The notes under the pieces: model-generated
What the model was told of the DNA's origin: nothing
The model's database searches: none
Seen by the model: the letters and a program-made list of their open reading frames with translations, nothing else
Program-made: the position numbers and the translations under genes
Shown: positions 16,235-25,133 of the stretch, piece by piece
Layout: every line of letters begins with the position of its first letter
Numbering within the stretch: the first letter of the stretch is position 1
Source: Mycolicibacterium litorale
Lineage (GTDB): Bacteria; Actinomycetota; Actinomycetes; Mycobacteriales; Mycobacteriaceae
DNA: 64,000 nucleotides
Reading direction: 5' to 3'
Assembly: GCF_010731695.1 (NCBI RefSeq)
Contig: NZ_AP022586.1
Location: 2,666,001-2,730,000, forward strand

Positions 16235-16981
16235 CTCTGCTGACGGAGACGCCGGGCTCGAGAGGACGAATTTTGCCCCTTCGCGACCAGGCGCTGGATG
16301 CCCGCCCAGGGCGGTGTCATCACCGGTAGCGGTGACCCGCAATTCGGAATCGGTGGCGACGGTTCCGGCCGTTACAGACTCCCGACGCCACGGGCCGCGA
16401 TTCGCCCGGTCACCATCGATTCGTCCATGTCCGCGCGCCCATCGACGATTGCCATCGGCGGAGACGCTGCTGCCGGCAGACGTGGTTTGCGCCAGCGAGC
16501 GCATCTCCACCCAGTGGCCGAGCAACATGATGACGATCAGCAGCGCCAGTTCCCACCAGAACTCCAGCTCACGGTGAAGGAGGCGCAAGCTCGCGCCCCA
16601 TGGGGCGAAGAATGAGACGGTGATCGCCACGCCGCTCAGCATCATTCCCTGTTTGCGGAACGGAATTCACTGACGGTTCCGGTGAGGAACGGACGCCCGC
16701 CGACGGCGTACATGACCGTGCCGAGAACCGGCACGATCCCCCTGGGCGCCTGGCAAGTCAGGTTTGTCGTAGCCGAGCAGCATCGCGAACATGGTCGAGA
16801 ACGCGACGACCGGTATAGCGATGATCAGGTTGATCCAGCAAAGCTTCCGGAACTGAGCGACGTGGTCGCCCCCTGACCAGCATGCCCCCGGCCGGCAGAC
16901 CGACATGGCCAACGTGGTCGGCGTGGTCGTCGCGCACGTCGTTGTGAGGTTCGCTATCTAACAGTCCTCGTGGTCAGTCAT
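16235..16981 (-). pseudogene. Decayed heavy-metal P1B-type ATPase (CopB-like)
   Basis: The first 670 or so bases of a metal-ATPase gene can be followed only by changing frame. ATG 16981 has AAGGAGCG upstream and gives MTDHEDC followed by a stop. Another frame then gives the His-rich DDHADHVGHVG, then DHVAQFRKL, LIIAIPVVAFSTMFAMLLGYD, GTVMYAVGGRPFLTG, then MMLSGVAITVSFFAPWGASL and FWWELALLIVIMLLGHWVEM. After an internal deletion it continues with AGTVATDSELRVTATGDDTAL and, in yet another frame, AGIQRLVAKGQNSSSRA. It is cut off just before the His-rich gene. The phosphorylation (DKTGT) and hinge domains are missing, so it cannot function. Confidence 0.85.
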
Positions 16982-17044
16982 GCTGTGCGCTCCTTGGAGA
17001 AGTCCCAAATATCGGTTCGGGCGCGGGTGCAGTGCCGATCGGTG

Positions 17045-17323
17045 TCAGTCACGCCGTACCGGCGTACTTGTCGGGATCACGATCGAATCGTGGTCCACAT
17101 CCTTTGCAACACAGCCAATACCGTCGATCGCGGTAGTACGGAACAGGCCCGCGGCTTCGGCAGCTGCCTTATTCACCGATGCGCCGGGCATGACGGGGCA
17201 GGTCGTCTCGTCCGTTGCGGGGTCGAGGAGGTTCTTTGCCGCGGAATTGATGACCGTCGTGTCGAACTGTTGGGGTGGGCCGCTGCAGCAGCAGCTGCAC
17301 GTCGATTTCTTGTTGTCGGACAT
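17045..17323 (-). pseudogene. Frameshifted Cys-rich YHS-domain protein
   Basis: ATG 17323 follows GGAGAAG and encodes MSDNKKSTCSCCCSGPP, then CPVMPGASVNKAAAEAAGLFR, the front half of the small mycobacterial YHS metal-binding proteins. The frame then becomes meaningless (TTAIDGIGCVAKD). Skipping to the neighbouring frame restores YYRDRRYWLCCKGCGPRFDRDPDKY and a stop at 17049, the expected second half with its paired Cys residues. One missing base at about 17137 explains this. Such proteins sit next to CopB-type ATPases, as here. Either the gene is dead in this strain or a sequencing error should be excluded. Confidence 0.8.
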
Positions 17324-17809
17324 GGCTTCTCCGTAGTGCAGTAGGGACTTGTTTCTCAACGACGTTCGAGGATGTAGAGGCCTAAGAGGCTTCAGTGGAC
17401 CCGGCCCGAATTAGACGGAAACGACGTCGACCAGCTCGTCCAGACCGATGAAGCCGTCGCACATTCGCGTGAAATGCCATGCGGGAGCGCATCGAATGTC
17501 CTTGGGGTGCAGCAGACGACGAAGGCGTATCGCGCCCGCTCCCCTGCCCTTCGCAACACGTACTCCAATGTGCATTCCCATCAGGAGTGACGGCATTGAT
17601 TGCCAGCACACCGCCAAGTGGCGGCACAATCCGTGGCGACAGCCACGCTGGTGTCCAGACCGCAAACTGCCGGTTCACCGGGGCACGCATGTCGTGGGCG
17701 GCCAGCTCGCGATCAGCGTTGGTCGGGACCAGCTGGTCCCTCGAACAGTTCGACGACGTTGCCCCACCACCGCCTCCAGGCGCGCGGAACTGCAGCCACT
17801 TCGTAGGAG
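17324..17809. other. No gene recognised
   Basis: Several overlapping frames exist on both strands, but none has a ribosome-binding site plus convincing codon use. A minus-strand piece (17411 upward, CAPAWHFTRMCDGFIGLDELVDVV) looks protein-like and may be a remnant. Confidence 0.4.
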
Positions 17810-18280
17810 TCAACGGGCGACGGGCCAGTCCCACACCGACAGGTCACCGCGCGGATAGTTCAAACAGACCGCGGCCGCTTTGGCAACCACGCCCTTGTTA
17901 TTGAAGAAGACCTTCGCCCAGTTGCCCCAGCGGGTGGCCACCTGCTCGTAGTAGATGTCGGTGGCGGTGTCCTCCGAGTACTGGCGCCGCCCCGCGGCAT
18001 CCAGCGAGTAGAACCAGTGGACGCGGTCTTCGGCCATCTGCTGTACGTCCAGCGGCCGATTGCTCTTATCGAGCATGTACCGCTCGAAGTAGATCGGGCT
18101 GGTGTCTCGCACTGCCGCAAGGTACTGCTCGGCATCGCATTGCGTCTCGATCTGCTTGCTCGGGATCGGGTACTCGTCGGTCGCGTCGGCGAACACCCGC
18201 GGCGACACAAGCAGTGCCGTCGCGGCAGATGCCGTGATGATCAACAGCAGCACACGCATCGTCCATCGAATGCGGTTCAT
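17810..18280 (-). CDS. DUF5078 secreted protein
   Basis: A 156-residue protein with a signal peptide (MRVLLLIITASAATALLVSPRVFA|DATDEYP) and a mature domain matching my memory of mycobacterial DUF5078: two Cys (CDAEQYLAAVRDT; VCLNYPRGD) likely disulphide-linked, plus WFYSLDAAGRRQYSEDTATDIYYE and NWAKVFFNNKGVVAKA. The function is unknown. The start at 18280 has GGAGGTG ten bases upstream. It is the third gene of a tight three-gene unit (3-base gap to the DUF732 gene) that begins at 18956 and has two CsoR-type operators in front. Confidence 0.82.
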   Translation of the reverse strand: MNRIRWTMRVLLLIITASAATALLVSPRVFADATDEYPIPSKQIETQCDAEQYLAAVRDTSPIYFERYMLDKSNRPLDVQQMAEDRVHWFYSLDAAGRRQYSEDTATDIYYEQVATRWGNWAKVFFNNKGVVAKAAAVCLNYPRGDLSVWDWPVAR

Positions 18281-18282
18281 GG

Positions 18283-18636
18283 CTATGGCACCTCCGTGTG
18301 ACTGGACGACATCGCGGTGAGCTTGCCAAGGTGTTCGGGGCAGTACAGACGTAGCCCGGAACCCAGGAATTGCCAGACTTGTTCGGCACTCGTCGTCCGC
18401 GCCAGGTTGCCGGACAGGAAGGCCGCCGACTCGGTGGCGTCGGCGTCCAGCCCGACGGTCAGGCGTTTGCAAGTGATCTTGGCCAGCCACGCGTTGTAGT
18501 CGCGCTGGCCGTAGATCCCGAAGCCGTGCAACTCGGTGGCGAAATCGGTGTCTCGATCCGCTAATGCTGAAGGCGCCAGGGTGATCGGCGCGGCGATCAT
18601 CGCCGATACCCACCCGGCGATCATCCGCCGCCTCAT
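18283..18636 (-). CDS. DUF732 secreted protein
   Basis: A 117-residue protein: basic n-region MRRRMIAG, hydrophobic core [17 protein letters not shown], then [33 protein letters not shown], the pattern of mycobacterial DUF732 proteins, which are small exported helical proteins with a conserved Cys pair (C at ITCKRL and C at LYCPEH). The start at 18636 follows GGAGACG and overlaps the stop of the upstream gene by 4 bases (ATGA). The function is unknown; the operon context suggests metal-responsive expression. Confidence 0.82.
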   Translation of the reverse strand: MRRRMIAGWVSAMIAAPITLAPSALADRDTDFATELHGFGIYGQRDYNAWLAKITCKRLTVGLDADATESAAFLSGNLARTTSAEQVWQFLGSGLRLYCPEHLGKLTAMSSSHTEVP

Positions 18637-18956
18637 GCCGTCGTCTCCTGGGCGACCTTGGGCCATGATTTCGGGGCCCCACGCGGACGCTCATCCGTCG
18701 GCCACCAGAACCACGTGCCCATCAGAGCCGCGATCGACGAGGTCTTCCGTGAGCGCACGATCTGCGCGTCGAACGGCAAACCCATGACAGCATCGTCAGA
18801 CTGACCCATTGGCGCCGTGCTGATCTCGCCACGAATCACATTACGTACGACCGTCGGCATGGGATCGACGACATCCCAACCCCGCCTGGCGACCGTCGGC
18901 GCCACCGCAGCGTCCAATAGCGTTTCGGGGAGAGGGTTGAGTCTGAATTTGGTCAC
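18633..18956 (-). CDS. Short protein ending in an MmpL-like C-terminal tail
   Basis: 107 residues from GTG 18956, which follows GAAAGGCGAC. The first 70 residues resemble nothing known to me. Residues about 72-90 ([21 protein letters not shown]) closely resemble the last transmembrane exit of MmpL transporters (compare [21 protein letters not shown] in the MmpL at 26735). It is too short for a transporter, so it is either a decayed mmpL fused to new sequence or a small protein that reuses that tail. It is the first gene of the unit with DUF732 and DUF5078, overlapping DUF732 by 4 bases. The same leader, GAAAGGCGAC plus 3 bases plus GTG, precedes the gene at 25796. Confidence 0.55.
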   Translation of the reverse strand: MTKFRLNPLPETLLDAAVAPTVARRGWDVVDPMPTVVRNVIRGEISTAPMGQSDDAVMGLPFDAQIVRSRKTSSIAALMGTWFWWPTDERPRGAPKSWPKVAQETTA

Positions 18957-19000
18957 GACGTCGCCTTTCGTAGTGAACGGCCCCACAGCGCGCGAAGAAT

Positions 19001-19041
19001 GTACCCCCCGGGGGTATTAATACCATACGCCCCCCGGGTAT
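19001..19041 (-). promoter_or_regulatory. Two CsoR-type operators
   Basis: GTACCCCCCGGGGGTAT (19001-19017) and ATACGCCCCCCGGGTAT (19025-19041) are 17-base GC-tract palindromes starting 24 bases apart, upstream of the minus-strand unit starting at 18956. Confidence 0.7.
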
Positions 19042-19542
19042 CAATGGGCAAGTCGACCGTCTGTCGCCAGACCACATAACCGGCCAGCTATTTCTCGAAA
19101 TCGGTTGTATCCCAATGCCTACAGATCGGATAGGGGCGGAGGGCCGCTGTGGACATGGTGAAGACCAAGCGACGTACGCCTCGGATGGGGACAACTAGAA
19201 GGGAATAATCCTCTCCACCACAACGGTTTCGGATGCCGCTGACGGCACGAAGGTGCGGCGAGGTCTTCGTGCCTTCTCAGCCAATGATCACGCGGCTTTC
19301 CGCAGCGGCTCAAGGCGCACCAAGTTGAGCAATCCGTTGCCCGTTGAACGACTGGATCCAGACGTACTGAGACGGCGCCCCAAGATCGACGGACAAGAGA
19401 CCGATGCCGTGATCGAGCACCAGTCATGCACGGCTCATGCCACGAACCTGTGATCGTTGACGGCTCGGACGTAGTGCGGCGCCTCTCGGGCGATGAAGGG
19501 ACGATCCAAGTCAACGGCAACCCGCCGGCACGGATTGTTTCT
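19042..19542. other. No gene recognised
   Basis: Frames on both strands lack ribosome-binding sites and family resemblance. It may be degenerate accessory DNA. Confidence 0.4.
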
Positions 19543-19559
19543 GTACCCCACGGGGGTAG
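19543..19559 (+). promoter_or_regulatory. CsoR-type operator upstream of the first csoR
   Basis: GTACCCCACGGGGGTAG, same 17-base layout as the other sites, 147 bases before the csoR start at 19707. This suggests autoregulation. Confidence 0.65.
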
Positions 19560-19706
19560 GTAGCATGGCCTCATGGTGCCTGGCGGCTTCTTTGCTCTTG
19601 CGGTCGTGCCTCGCCCGGATTCGTGAGTTGCAGTCGGTACTCGGCCACCACCTGGGGCAGGATGGGCACTACGGCCGAGGCCTCGGTGAAGACATTGGAA
19701 GGCTAG

Positions 19707-19997
19707 ATGACGACCTCACGCGGATACTCGGCGCAGAAAGATAACCACGCTAAGCGGCTGCGCCGTATCGAAGGTCAAGTTCGCGGCATCGCCAAGATGA
19801 TCGACGACGACAAGTACTGTATCGACATTCTGACCCAGATCAGCGCGGTCAACAGTGCCTTGCGCTCGGTGGCGCTGAGCCTGCTCGACGAGCACCTCGA
19901 CCACTGTGTGACCCGCGCGGTCGCTGAGGGCGGTGACGAGGCCGACAGGAAGCTGGCTGAGGCCTCCGCTGCGATCGCACGACTCGTACGTTCCTGA
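19707..19997 (+). CDS. csoR: CsoR/RcnR-family copper-sensing repressor (1)
   Basis: A 96-residue all-helical DUF156 protein: RLRRIEGQVRGIAKMIDDDKYCIDILTQISAV is the signature helix. The Cu(I)-binding triad of CsoR is intact: C38, H63 and C67, with the same spacing as C36/H61/C65 of M. tuberculosis CsoR. This argues against the persulphide-sensing CstR branch, which lacks the His. As a tetramer the apo form should bind GC-tract operators and release them on binding Cu(I). The start at 19707 follows GGAAGG. A matching operator lies upstream and eight more occur in this island. Confidence 0.9.
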   Translation: MTTSRGYSAQKDNHAKRLRRIEGQVRGIAKMIDDDKYCIDILTQISAVNSALRSVALSLLDEHLDHCVTRAVAEGGDEADRKLAEASAAIARLVRS

Positions 19998-20387
19998 TCG
20001 CTACGGCGTGATTGCGCCACCCCGTAGGGCCACGAGCTTGACCATACGACTCGTGGGCGAGGTAGCGGTTGACCCATTGTCGGATTTCCAAGGTGGCGCG
20101 TCCTTTCACGCGGCGCCGTTCACATCCCGGGCAGACCCCCAGCCAGTCGCCCGTGCTGCCTCGCCGGGAGCGATGATCGTGGCGAGATGTTCGGCCTGGG
20201 TGCGTCAGCGGGCGACTTCATCAATCTGGGTGACAGTCAGCGATTTCCACGCAATGACGAGAACCCGCAACGCAGCGCAGGTATCGTCGTTGCTTCGCGG
20301 CCGGCGCGGCCGCTGGGCTATTGCGGTGGCAGCATGGCCGTCGTCCAAATTTCGGCATACGCCGCGGGAGTTGCCATCCCGGTGTGT
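19998..20387. other. No gene recognised between csoR and the EamA gene
   Basis: Only shadow frames. A minus-strand piece reading TLEIRQWVNRYLAHE near 20060-20100 looks protein-like but is too short to assign. Confidence 0.4.
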
Positions 20388-21467
20388 TCACGAACGTTTT
20401 CGGATCCGGGAGCCGCTCGAAGGCAAACTACTACCACTCTGGGGCGGGATGACGGATTGTTGAGACGGCCGCGGTACCGCCGGCGGGTCAGCGGGTGTGC
20501 GGATGGTGCGTGGCGTGTCGAAGGTGAGCAGACCGACACCGGTGCCGATGACCAGCAGTCCCAGCACCAGTGCTGCGGTGAGGGGTTCGCCGAGCCAGCC
20601 CACGCCGAGCCCGACGCCCGCGATCGGGACTAGGAAGGTCACCGTTGAGGCGGCGACAGGACCGGCGTGGCGGATGATCCAGAAGTAGAGCAGGTAGCCG
20701 CCTGCAGTGGCGCCCACCCCGAGCACCGCGACCGCTGCGATCGCGGCGGCGGTCATTGGCCCCCGGGGCGGTGCCGCCCAGGTGGCGGCCACGGTCACCG
20801 GAATCAGCAGGGCCGCAGCGGCCAATTGCTGGCCCAGCGCCAGCGTCATCGGTGCGGTGTCGGGGAAGGCACGCCGGGCGTACGTGCCGCCCAGGGCATA
20901 GGACAGTGCTGCGGCCAGGGATGCCCCGGCAGCCAGGGCGGTGCCTGTACTTGGGGGCAGTGGGGCGCCGCCGAGCAGGATGACCACGCCGAAGACGCCG
21001 GCGGCGACACCGAGTACCCTGCGCCAGGTGATGCGCTGGCCGAGCCAGGCCGCGGCGACCAGGATGGTGAACATCGGGGTGGTGGCGTTCAGAATCGCTG
21101 CCATCGAGGCGTTGAGCCCAACGATGGCGGTGGCCACAAGGGTCAGAGGGACCGCGACGTTGAGGGCGGCCAGCAGCACGAATGCTCCGAACCGCTGGTG
21201 CACCCCGCGCCAGACGTCGCGGCGAGCGGCGGCGATCACGGCGAGCACGACCGCGGCCACGGCCAGCCGGACGTGGGTGGTGCCGACAGGGCCGAAAGCT
21301 GGCGCAGCGATCTTGATCAGCGGGAATGCGCTGCCCCACAGGGCGCCAAGCAATAGCAGAGCGCTGAGCACAAGTCCCGGATGAGGCTTGTCGGCGAACG
21401 CGCGGCCAGCATCGATGTCGCCGCTGCCGGGGTTGCGCGGCGAGGTGGTCTGGTGTGGTGTCGACAT
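20388..21467 (-). CDS. EamA/DMT-superfamily transporter
   Basis: A 359-residue inner-membrane protein with ten hydrophobic helices arranged as two EamA repeats: GALWGSAFPLIKIAAPAF in the first and GGTYARRAF..LGQQLAAAALLIP in the second. This is the standard 5+5 drug/metabolite transporter layout. The C-terminal 45 residues (after LLTFDTPRTIRTPAD) are soluble, Pro/Ser-rich and basic. The substrate is not deducible. It lies downstream of the second csoR on the same strand after a 259-base gap, so it may share that operator-controlled promoter. Confidence 0.88.
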   Translation of the reverse strand: MSTPHQTTSPRNPGSGDIDAGRAFADKPHPGLVLSALLLLGALWGSAFPLIKIAAPAFGPVGTTHVRLAVAAVVLAVIAAARRDVWRGVHQRFGAFVLLAALNVAVPLTLVATAIVGLNASMAAILNATTPMFTILVAAAWLGQRITWRRVLGVAAGVFGVVILLGGAPLPPSTGTALAAGASLAAALSYALGGTYARRAFPDTAPMTLALGQQLAAAALLIPVTVAATWAAPPRGPMTAAAIAAVAVLGVGATAGGYLLYFWIIRHAGPVAASTVTFLVPIAGVGLGVGWLGEPLTAALVLGLLVIGTGVGLLTFDTPRTIRTPADPPAVPRPSQQSVIPPQSGSSLPSSGSRIRKRS

Positions 21468-21726
21468 ATCAGCTTCCTAAGCCGTTGTGATACTCGGGTG
21501 AAGTCAGAGGGCTCCGCGTCGGCCCGGTTGGCTCTAGGCCTGGCCCACCCCGCCAAGGCAGCCAGGGTCGAAGAGCCGTTGCAGGTGTAGGAAGACCGCG
21601 ACGCGAGGATCACCGCGCTCTGGTCGGGCGCCGCCCTCGCTGGAGCCCCCGGTAGTAGAGGCGTTGGGTCCGGCCGTCGGCGGTGGTGCGCTCATCGGGA
21701 GTCGGCAGTACCTGCGCGATTCCAGG

Positions 21727-22032
21727 TCAAGAGCGGACCAGGCGGGCGATGGCGTCGGAGGCCTCCTGGATTTTCTCGTCGGCCTGCTGGCCGCCGGTTC
21801 GAGCCGCGTCGACCACACAGTGGCTGAGGTGCTCTTCGAGCAGGCCGAGCGAAACCGACTGCAGCGCCTTGGTCGTTGCGGAGACCTGGGTGAGGATGTC
21901 GATGCAGTACTCCTCTTCCTCGACCATCCGCTGGAGACCACGGACCTGACCCTCGATACGCCGTAGTCGGCGCAGGTACTCGTCTTTCCGCTGTATGTAG
22001 CCGTGCGGTGTGTGGTTTCCGTGGGCTGGCAT
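21727..22032 (-). CDS. csoR: CsoR-family copper-sensing repressor (2)
   Basis: A 101-residue DUF156 protein with LRRLRRIEGQVRGLQRMVEEEEYCIDILTQVSA and the Cu(I) triad C43, H68, C72 in canonical spacing. The N-terminus carries three His (AHGNHTPHG). It is similar to but clearly distinct from the repressor at 19707, so the island encodes two sensors that may share or divide the nine operators. It is divergent from the MFS gene, with two operators in the 212-base gap. Confidence 0.9.
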   Translation of the reverse strand: MPAHGNHTPHGYIQRKDEYLRRLRRIEGQVRGLQRMVEEEEYCIDILTQVSATTKALQSVSLGLLEEHLSHCVVDAARTGGQQADEKIQEASDAIARLVRS

Positions 22033-22077
22033 CTACTCCCCCGCTCGACTCAGTGTCGACTTGATCATCAGTTCACC

Positions 22078-22117
22078 ATACCCCCCCACGGTATTTTTGT
22101 ATACTCTACGGGGGTAT
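22078..22117. promoter_or_regulatory. Two CsoR-type operators in a divergent promoter
   Basis: ATACCCCCCCACGGTAT (22078-22094) and ATACTCTACGGGGGTAT (22101-22117), 23 bases apart start to start, between csoR2 (minus) and the MFS gene (plus). Confidence 0.72.
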
Positions 22118-22244
22118 GGTACGCATGATCCCGGACGCCAGCACATGCCGTCAACGAAGCCGGAATCCGACTGACGCCCTTGACAAATCACAACAGGACC
22201 CAGCGCACTCGTCGGGTCTGTTCCCTACCGGTACGGAGTAACCG

Positions 22245-23690
22245 ATGTCATCCGCAACGCAGGCGCCACCGACCAATCGCCGCTGGTGGGCCCTTGCTCT
22301 GATCGCCGCCGCCCAGTTCATGGTCATCATGGACACCTCGATCATCGGCGTGGCTCTGCCTCAAATGCAGGCCGATCTCAGGCTCACTCAGGAGAACCTG
22401 TCCTGGGTCTTCAATGCTTACGTCGTCGCCCTTGGTGGTCTGCTGCTGCTTGGCGGCCGCCTGTCGGACCTGTTGGGTGCCCGCCGTGTGTTCGGCACCG
22501 GCTGGGGCATTCTGCTGGTCGGCTCGGCGGTTGCCGGCGCCGCCGGCACCGTCGGCATCGAGCTGGCCGGACGGGCTGTTCAGGGGGTCGGCGCGGCCCT
22601 GATCGCGCCGGCGGCACTCACCTTGTTGATGATGCTGTTCGGTTCGTCGCCCAAGGAGCTGACCAAGGCGCTGGCGCTCTACGGCGCCGCCGCACCTGCC
22701 GGGGGTACCGCCGGCGTCTTCCTCGGCGGCGTGATCACCCAGTACCTGTCCTGGCCCTGGGTTTTCTATATCAATATCCCCGTCGCGCTGGTCGCGCTAG
22801 CCGCCACCCCGGCGCTGATGCCGGCCGGTGGTGCCGGTGGCCGCGGCTCGGTGGACGTCTTCGGCGCCTTGACCGTTACCGGCGGCCTGGCCGCCGTGGT
22901 CTACGGGGTCGTGCGGGCCCCCGAGATCGGCTGGGCCGCAGTCGGAACCTGGTTGGCGCTGGGTATCGGCGCTGCGCTGTTGGTCGTGTTCTTCATCATC
23001 CAGGCCTCGCGCCGGGAGCCACTGATGCGGTTGTCGATCTTGCGTACCCCCAACCTCGGGGCGGCCAACCTCGCCCAACTGCTGCTCGGCGGTGCCTGGA
23101 TTCCGATGTGGTTCTTCCTCAACCTCTACCTACAGCAGGTCCTGGGCTATAGCGCCTTCCCCTCCGGTGCCGCGCTGGTACCGATGACGATGCTGATCAT
23201 GATCGGCATGATCGTGCTCGCCCCTGCGATGATCAACCGGTTCGGCCCGAAGGCGCTCATCGTCACTGGGCTGGCCATTCTCGCCGCCGGGATGGGATGG
23301 CTATCGCTGATCAGCCCGAACGGCAGCTACGCAGTAGACGTCCTGCCCGCCTCGCTGGTCGCCGCGCTCGGAATGTCGCTGGCGTTCATCCCCTCCCTGG
23401 GCACCGCGATCTCCTCCGCCCCGCCCGAGGAGGGCGGCCTGGCCGCGGGCATCGTCAACACCAGCTACCAGGTCGGTTCCGCCCTCGGCCTCGCCGCCAT
23501 GACCGCTTTGGCCGCCTCCTACGGTGCCGATCAGCTCGGCAATGCGATCGCCCTGACCGACGGGTTCTCCGCCGCCTTCCTTGGCGCCGGAGCCATCGCC
23601 CTGGCTGGCGCGCTCCTGGCCGCAATCACCCTGCGCCGCAATCCATCCAGCGCCGACGCGCCACAGCCCACGTCCGACACGACCACCTGA
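22245..23690 (+). CDS. 14-TM DHA2-type MFS efflux transporter
   Basis: A 481-residue major-facilitator permease: MVIMDTSIIGVALPQMQADL (TM1 with the DHA2 D-x-S/T motif), GGRLSDLLGARRVF (motif A), GRAVQGVGAALIAPAAL (motif B) and PAGGTAGVFLGGVITQYLSWPWVFYINIP (motif C, the drug-proton antiporter hallmark). Length and helix count fit the 14-helix family, which exports drugs, dyes or metal chelates. It is preceded by two CsoR-type operators, so its expression is probably derepressed by copper. UspA and AhpD-like genes follow in the same direction. Confidence 0.9.
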   Translation: MSSATQAPPTNRRWWALALIAAAQFMVIMDTSIIGVALPQMQADLRLTQENLSWVFNAYVVALGGLLLLGGRLSDLLGARRVFGTGWGILLVGSAVAGAAGTVGIELAGRAVQGVGAALIAPAALTLLMMLFGSSPKELTKALALYGAAAPAGGTAGVFLGGVITQYLSWPWVFYINIPVALVALAATPALMPAGGAGGRGSVDVFGALTVTGGLAAVVYGVVRAPEIGWAAVGTWLALGIGAALLVVFFIIQASRREPLMRLSILRTPNLGAANLAQLLLGGAWIPMWFFLNLYLQQVLGYSAFPSGAALVPMTMLIMIGMIVLAPAMINRFGPKALIVTGLAILAAGMGWLSLISPNGSYAVDVLPASLVAALGMSLAFIPSLGTAISSAPPEEGGLAAGIVNTSYQVGSALGLAAMTALAASYGADQLGNAIALTDGFSAAFLGAGAIALAGALLAAITLRRNPSSADAPQPTSDTTT

Positions 23691-23785
23691 TCGACCGGTG
23701 GGCGGCATCACGCCAACGGTACTTGCCGCCCACCAACCCAAAACCCGCCCGAACACCGATCACCCCTAATCGAAAGGGTCCTCGC

Positions 23786-23932
23786 ATGGGCACCGTTCGC
23801 CCTCTTCACGTCGCCGTTGGTCAGTCAACGACCACCCGGCACGTCTTGCGTTGTCTGGCCGCATGCGCCGTCGACATCGTCTTCAACGAACGTCGGACAC
23901 AGAGCGCTTGCTCTTCCGAAACCTGCCGCTGA
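23786..23932 (+). CDS. Possible 48-residue ORF
   Basis: ATG 23786 follows GAAAGGGTCCTCGC and opens a 48-codon frame (MGTVRPLHVAVGQSTTTRHV...). No family is recognised. It may be a remnant or a leader peptide between the MFS and UspA genes; codon use is not decisive. Confidence 0.3.
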   Translation: MGTVRPLHVAVGQSTTTRHVLRCLAACAVDIVFNERRTQSACSSETCR

Positions 23933-23976
23933 CCCAGTCGCCACCCGACGACCACCTCACCACCAGGGAGTACACC

Positions 23977-24462
23977 ATGAACACCGACACGCCGATCCTG
24001 ATCGCCTACGACGGGTCCCCGGATGCTCGCGCGGCCATCGATCACACGGCCCGCCTGCTGCCCGGCGCCCACGCCGTCATCCTCTACGCCCGTCAACCCT
24101 TGGAAAGCGTCTCCGCGCATCTGGAAGGCCACCCCGCCCTCGAAGAGCTGCAGAAATTCGACGCGGCCACTCACGACGCCGCCGCCCAGATCGCCGCGGA
24201 GGGAGCCAAGCACGCCAGCGATGCTGGTCTGCTTGCCGAGCCACGAGTCTCCTCGACGATGAGCACGGCCTCCGAGGCCATCGCCGGCGCCGCCGACGAG
24301 GTCGACGCGTCGCTGATCGTGATCGGCTCCCGTGGCCGCCGCGGACTCCGCGCCACTCTTCTCGGCAGCACTTCCGCGAGCGTTCTGCACCACGCGAGCC
24401 GCCCCGTCCTCGTGATCCCGTCGGCCCAGGTCGCCCGCGCCCGCCACACGACGACGGAGTAA
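23977..24462 (+). CDS. Universal stress protein (UspA family)
   Basis: A 161-residue single-domain Usp: ILIAYDGSPDARAAIDHTA at the N-terminus, ASLIVIGSRGRRGLRATLLGSTSASVLHHASRPVLVI at the C-terminus. The latter contains the G-x2-G-x(9)-G-(S/T) ATP-binding motif, so it is likely a nucleotide-binding Usp. The start at 23977 follows CAGGGAG. It probably shares the MFS transcript. Its partners in the cell are unknown; such proteins appear under redox, hypoxia and metal stress. Confidence 0.88.
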   Translation: MNTDTPILIAYDGSPDARAAIDHTARLLPGAHAVILYARQPLESVSAHLEGHPALEELQKFDAATHDAAAQIAAEGAKHASDAGLLAEPRVSSTMSTASEAIAGAADEVDASLIVIGSRGRRGLRATLLGSTSASVLHHASRPVLVIPSAQVARARHTTTE

Positions 24463-24545
24463 GCCGGGCGCGCGCGAATCGGACGGCTCCTGCCACGAAC
24501 GACCGCTCATGGCGTGTTCGACACCCAGAATCGAAGGAGAATCTG

Positions 24546-25133
24546 ATGACACGGCTTCCCCCGCTCACCCCGGACACCGCCCAGGGCGCCGCGCGGAGAC
24601 TACTGAGCGACCTTCTCGCCCGCCACGGCGAAGTCGGCTCCATGGTCGCCACCATGGCCCACTCACCCGCCGTCCTCGGCGGCTACCTCGACCTGAGCCG
24701 GGCGATGAAGCGATCCAAGCTGCCTCGGCAGATCACCGAACGCATCTCCCTCGCCGTGCAACACCACCAAGGGTGCGTTCTTTGTCTGGCCGCGCACACC
24801 AACGGAGCGCGCGCCGCAGGGGTGGATGACGCTGAGATCACGAAGGCACGCGAAGGCACCTCCGCCGACCCTGCGATTGCCGCGATCGTGGCCTTCGGCC
24901 TCCAGGTCCACACGGCGCCGGCCACCATCACCGACGACCAGATCACCGGCCTGCGCCAACACGGTTACACCGACCGGCAGATCACAGACGTCGTGGGCAT
25001 CGTGGCCCTCAACGTCCTCACCGGAGCCTTCAATCTCGTCGCCGGACTCCAACCGACACAGAGCGCAGTCCCCAACGAACCAGCCCGACAGCCCGGCCGA
25101 ACGACCACTTCGGTAAAACCCTTGACCCTTTGA
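24546..25133 (+). CDS. AhpD-like/carboxymuconolactone decarboxylase-family protein
   Basis: A 195-residue all-helical protein with the AhpD core: ISLAVQHHQGCVLCLAAHTNGARAAG, whose C-x2-C-x3-H forms the redox centre and proton relay of alkylhydroperoxidase-type enzymes. A second region, YTDRQITDVVGIVALNVLTGAFNLVAG, completes the fold. It would reduce peroxides or act as a disulphide oxidoreductase in the cytoplasm. The start at 24546 follows GAAGGAGAAT. It is last in the MFS-Usp-AhpD run. The final 25 residues are a Pro/Thr-rich tail not normally part of the family. Confidence 0.85.
   Translation: MTRLPPLTPDTAQGAARRLLSDLLARHGEVGSMVATMAHSPAVLGGYLDLSRAMKRSKLPRQITERISLAVQHHQGCVLCLAAHTNGARAAGVDDAEITKAREGTSADPAIAAIVAFGLQVHTAPATITDDQITGLRQHGYTDRQITDVVGIVALNVLTGAFNLVAGLQPTQSAVPNEPARQPGRTTTSVKPLTL

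Noticed and set aside
21468..21726. Minus-strand frame between csoR2 and the EamA gene
   Set aside because: No ribosome-binding site and composition like a shadow; left unannotated.
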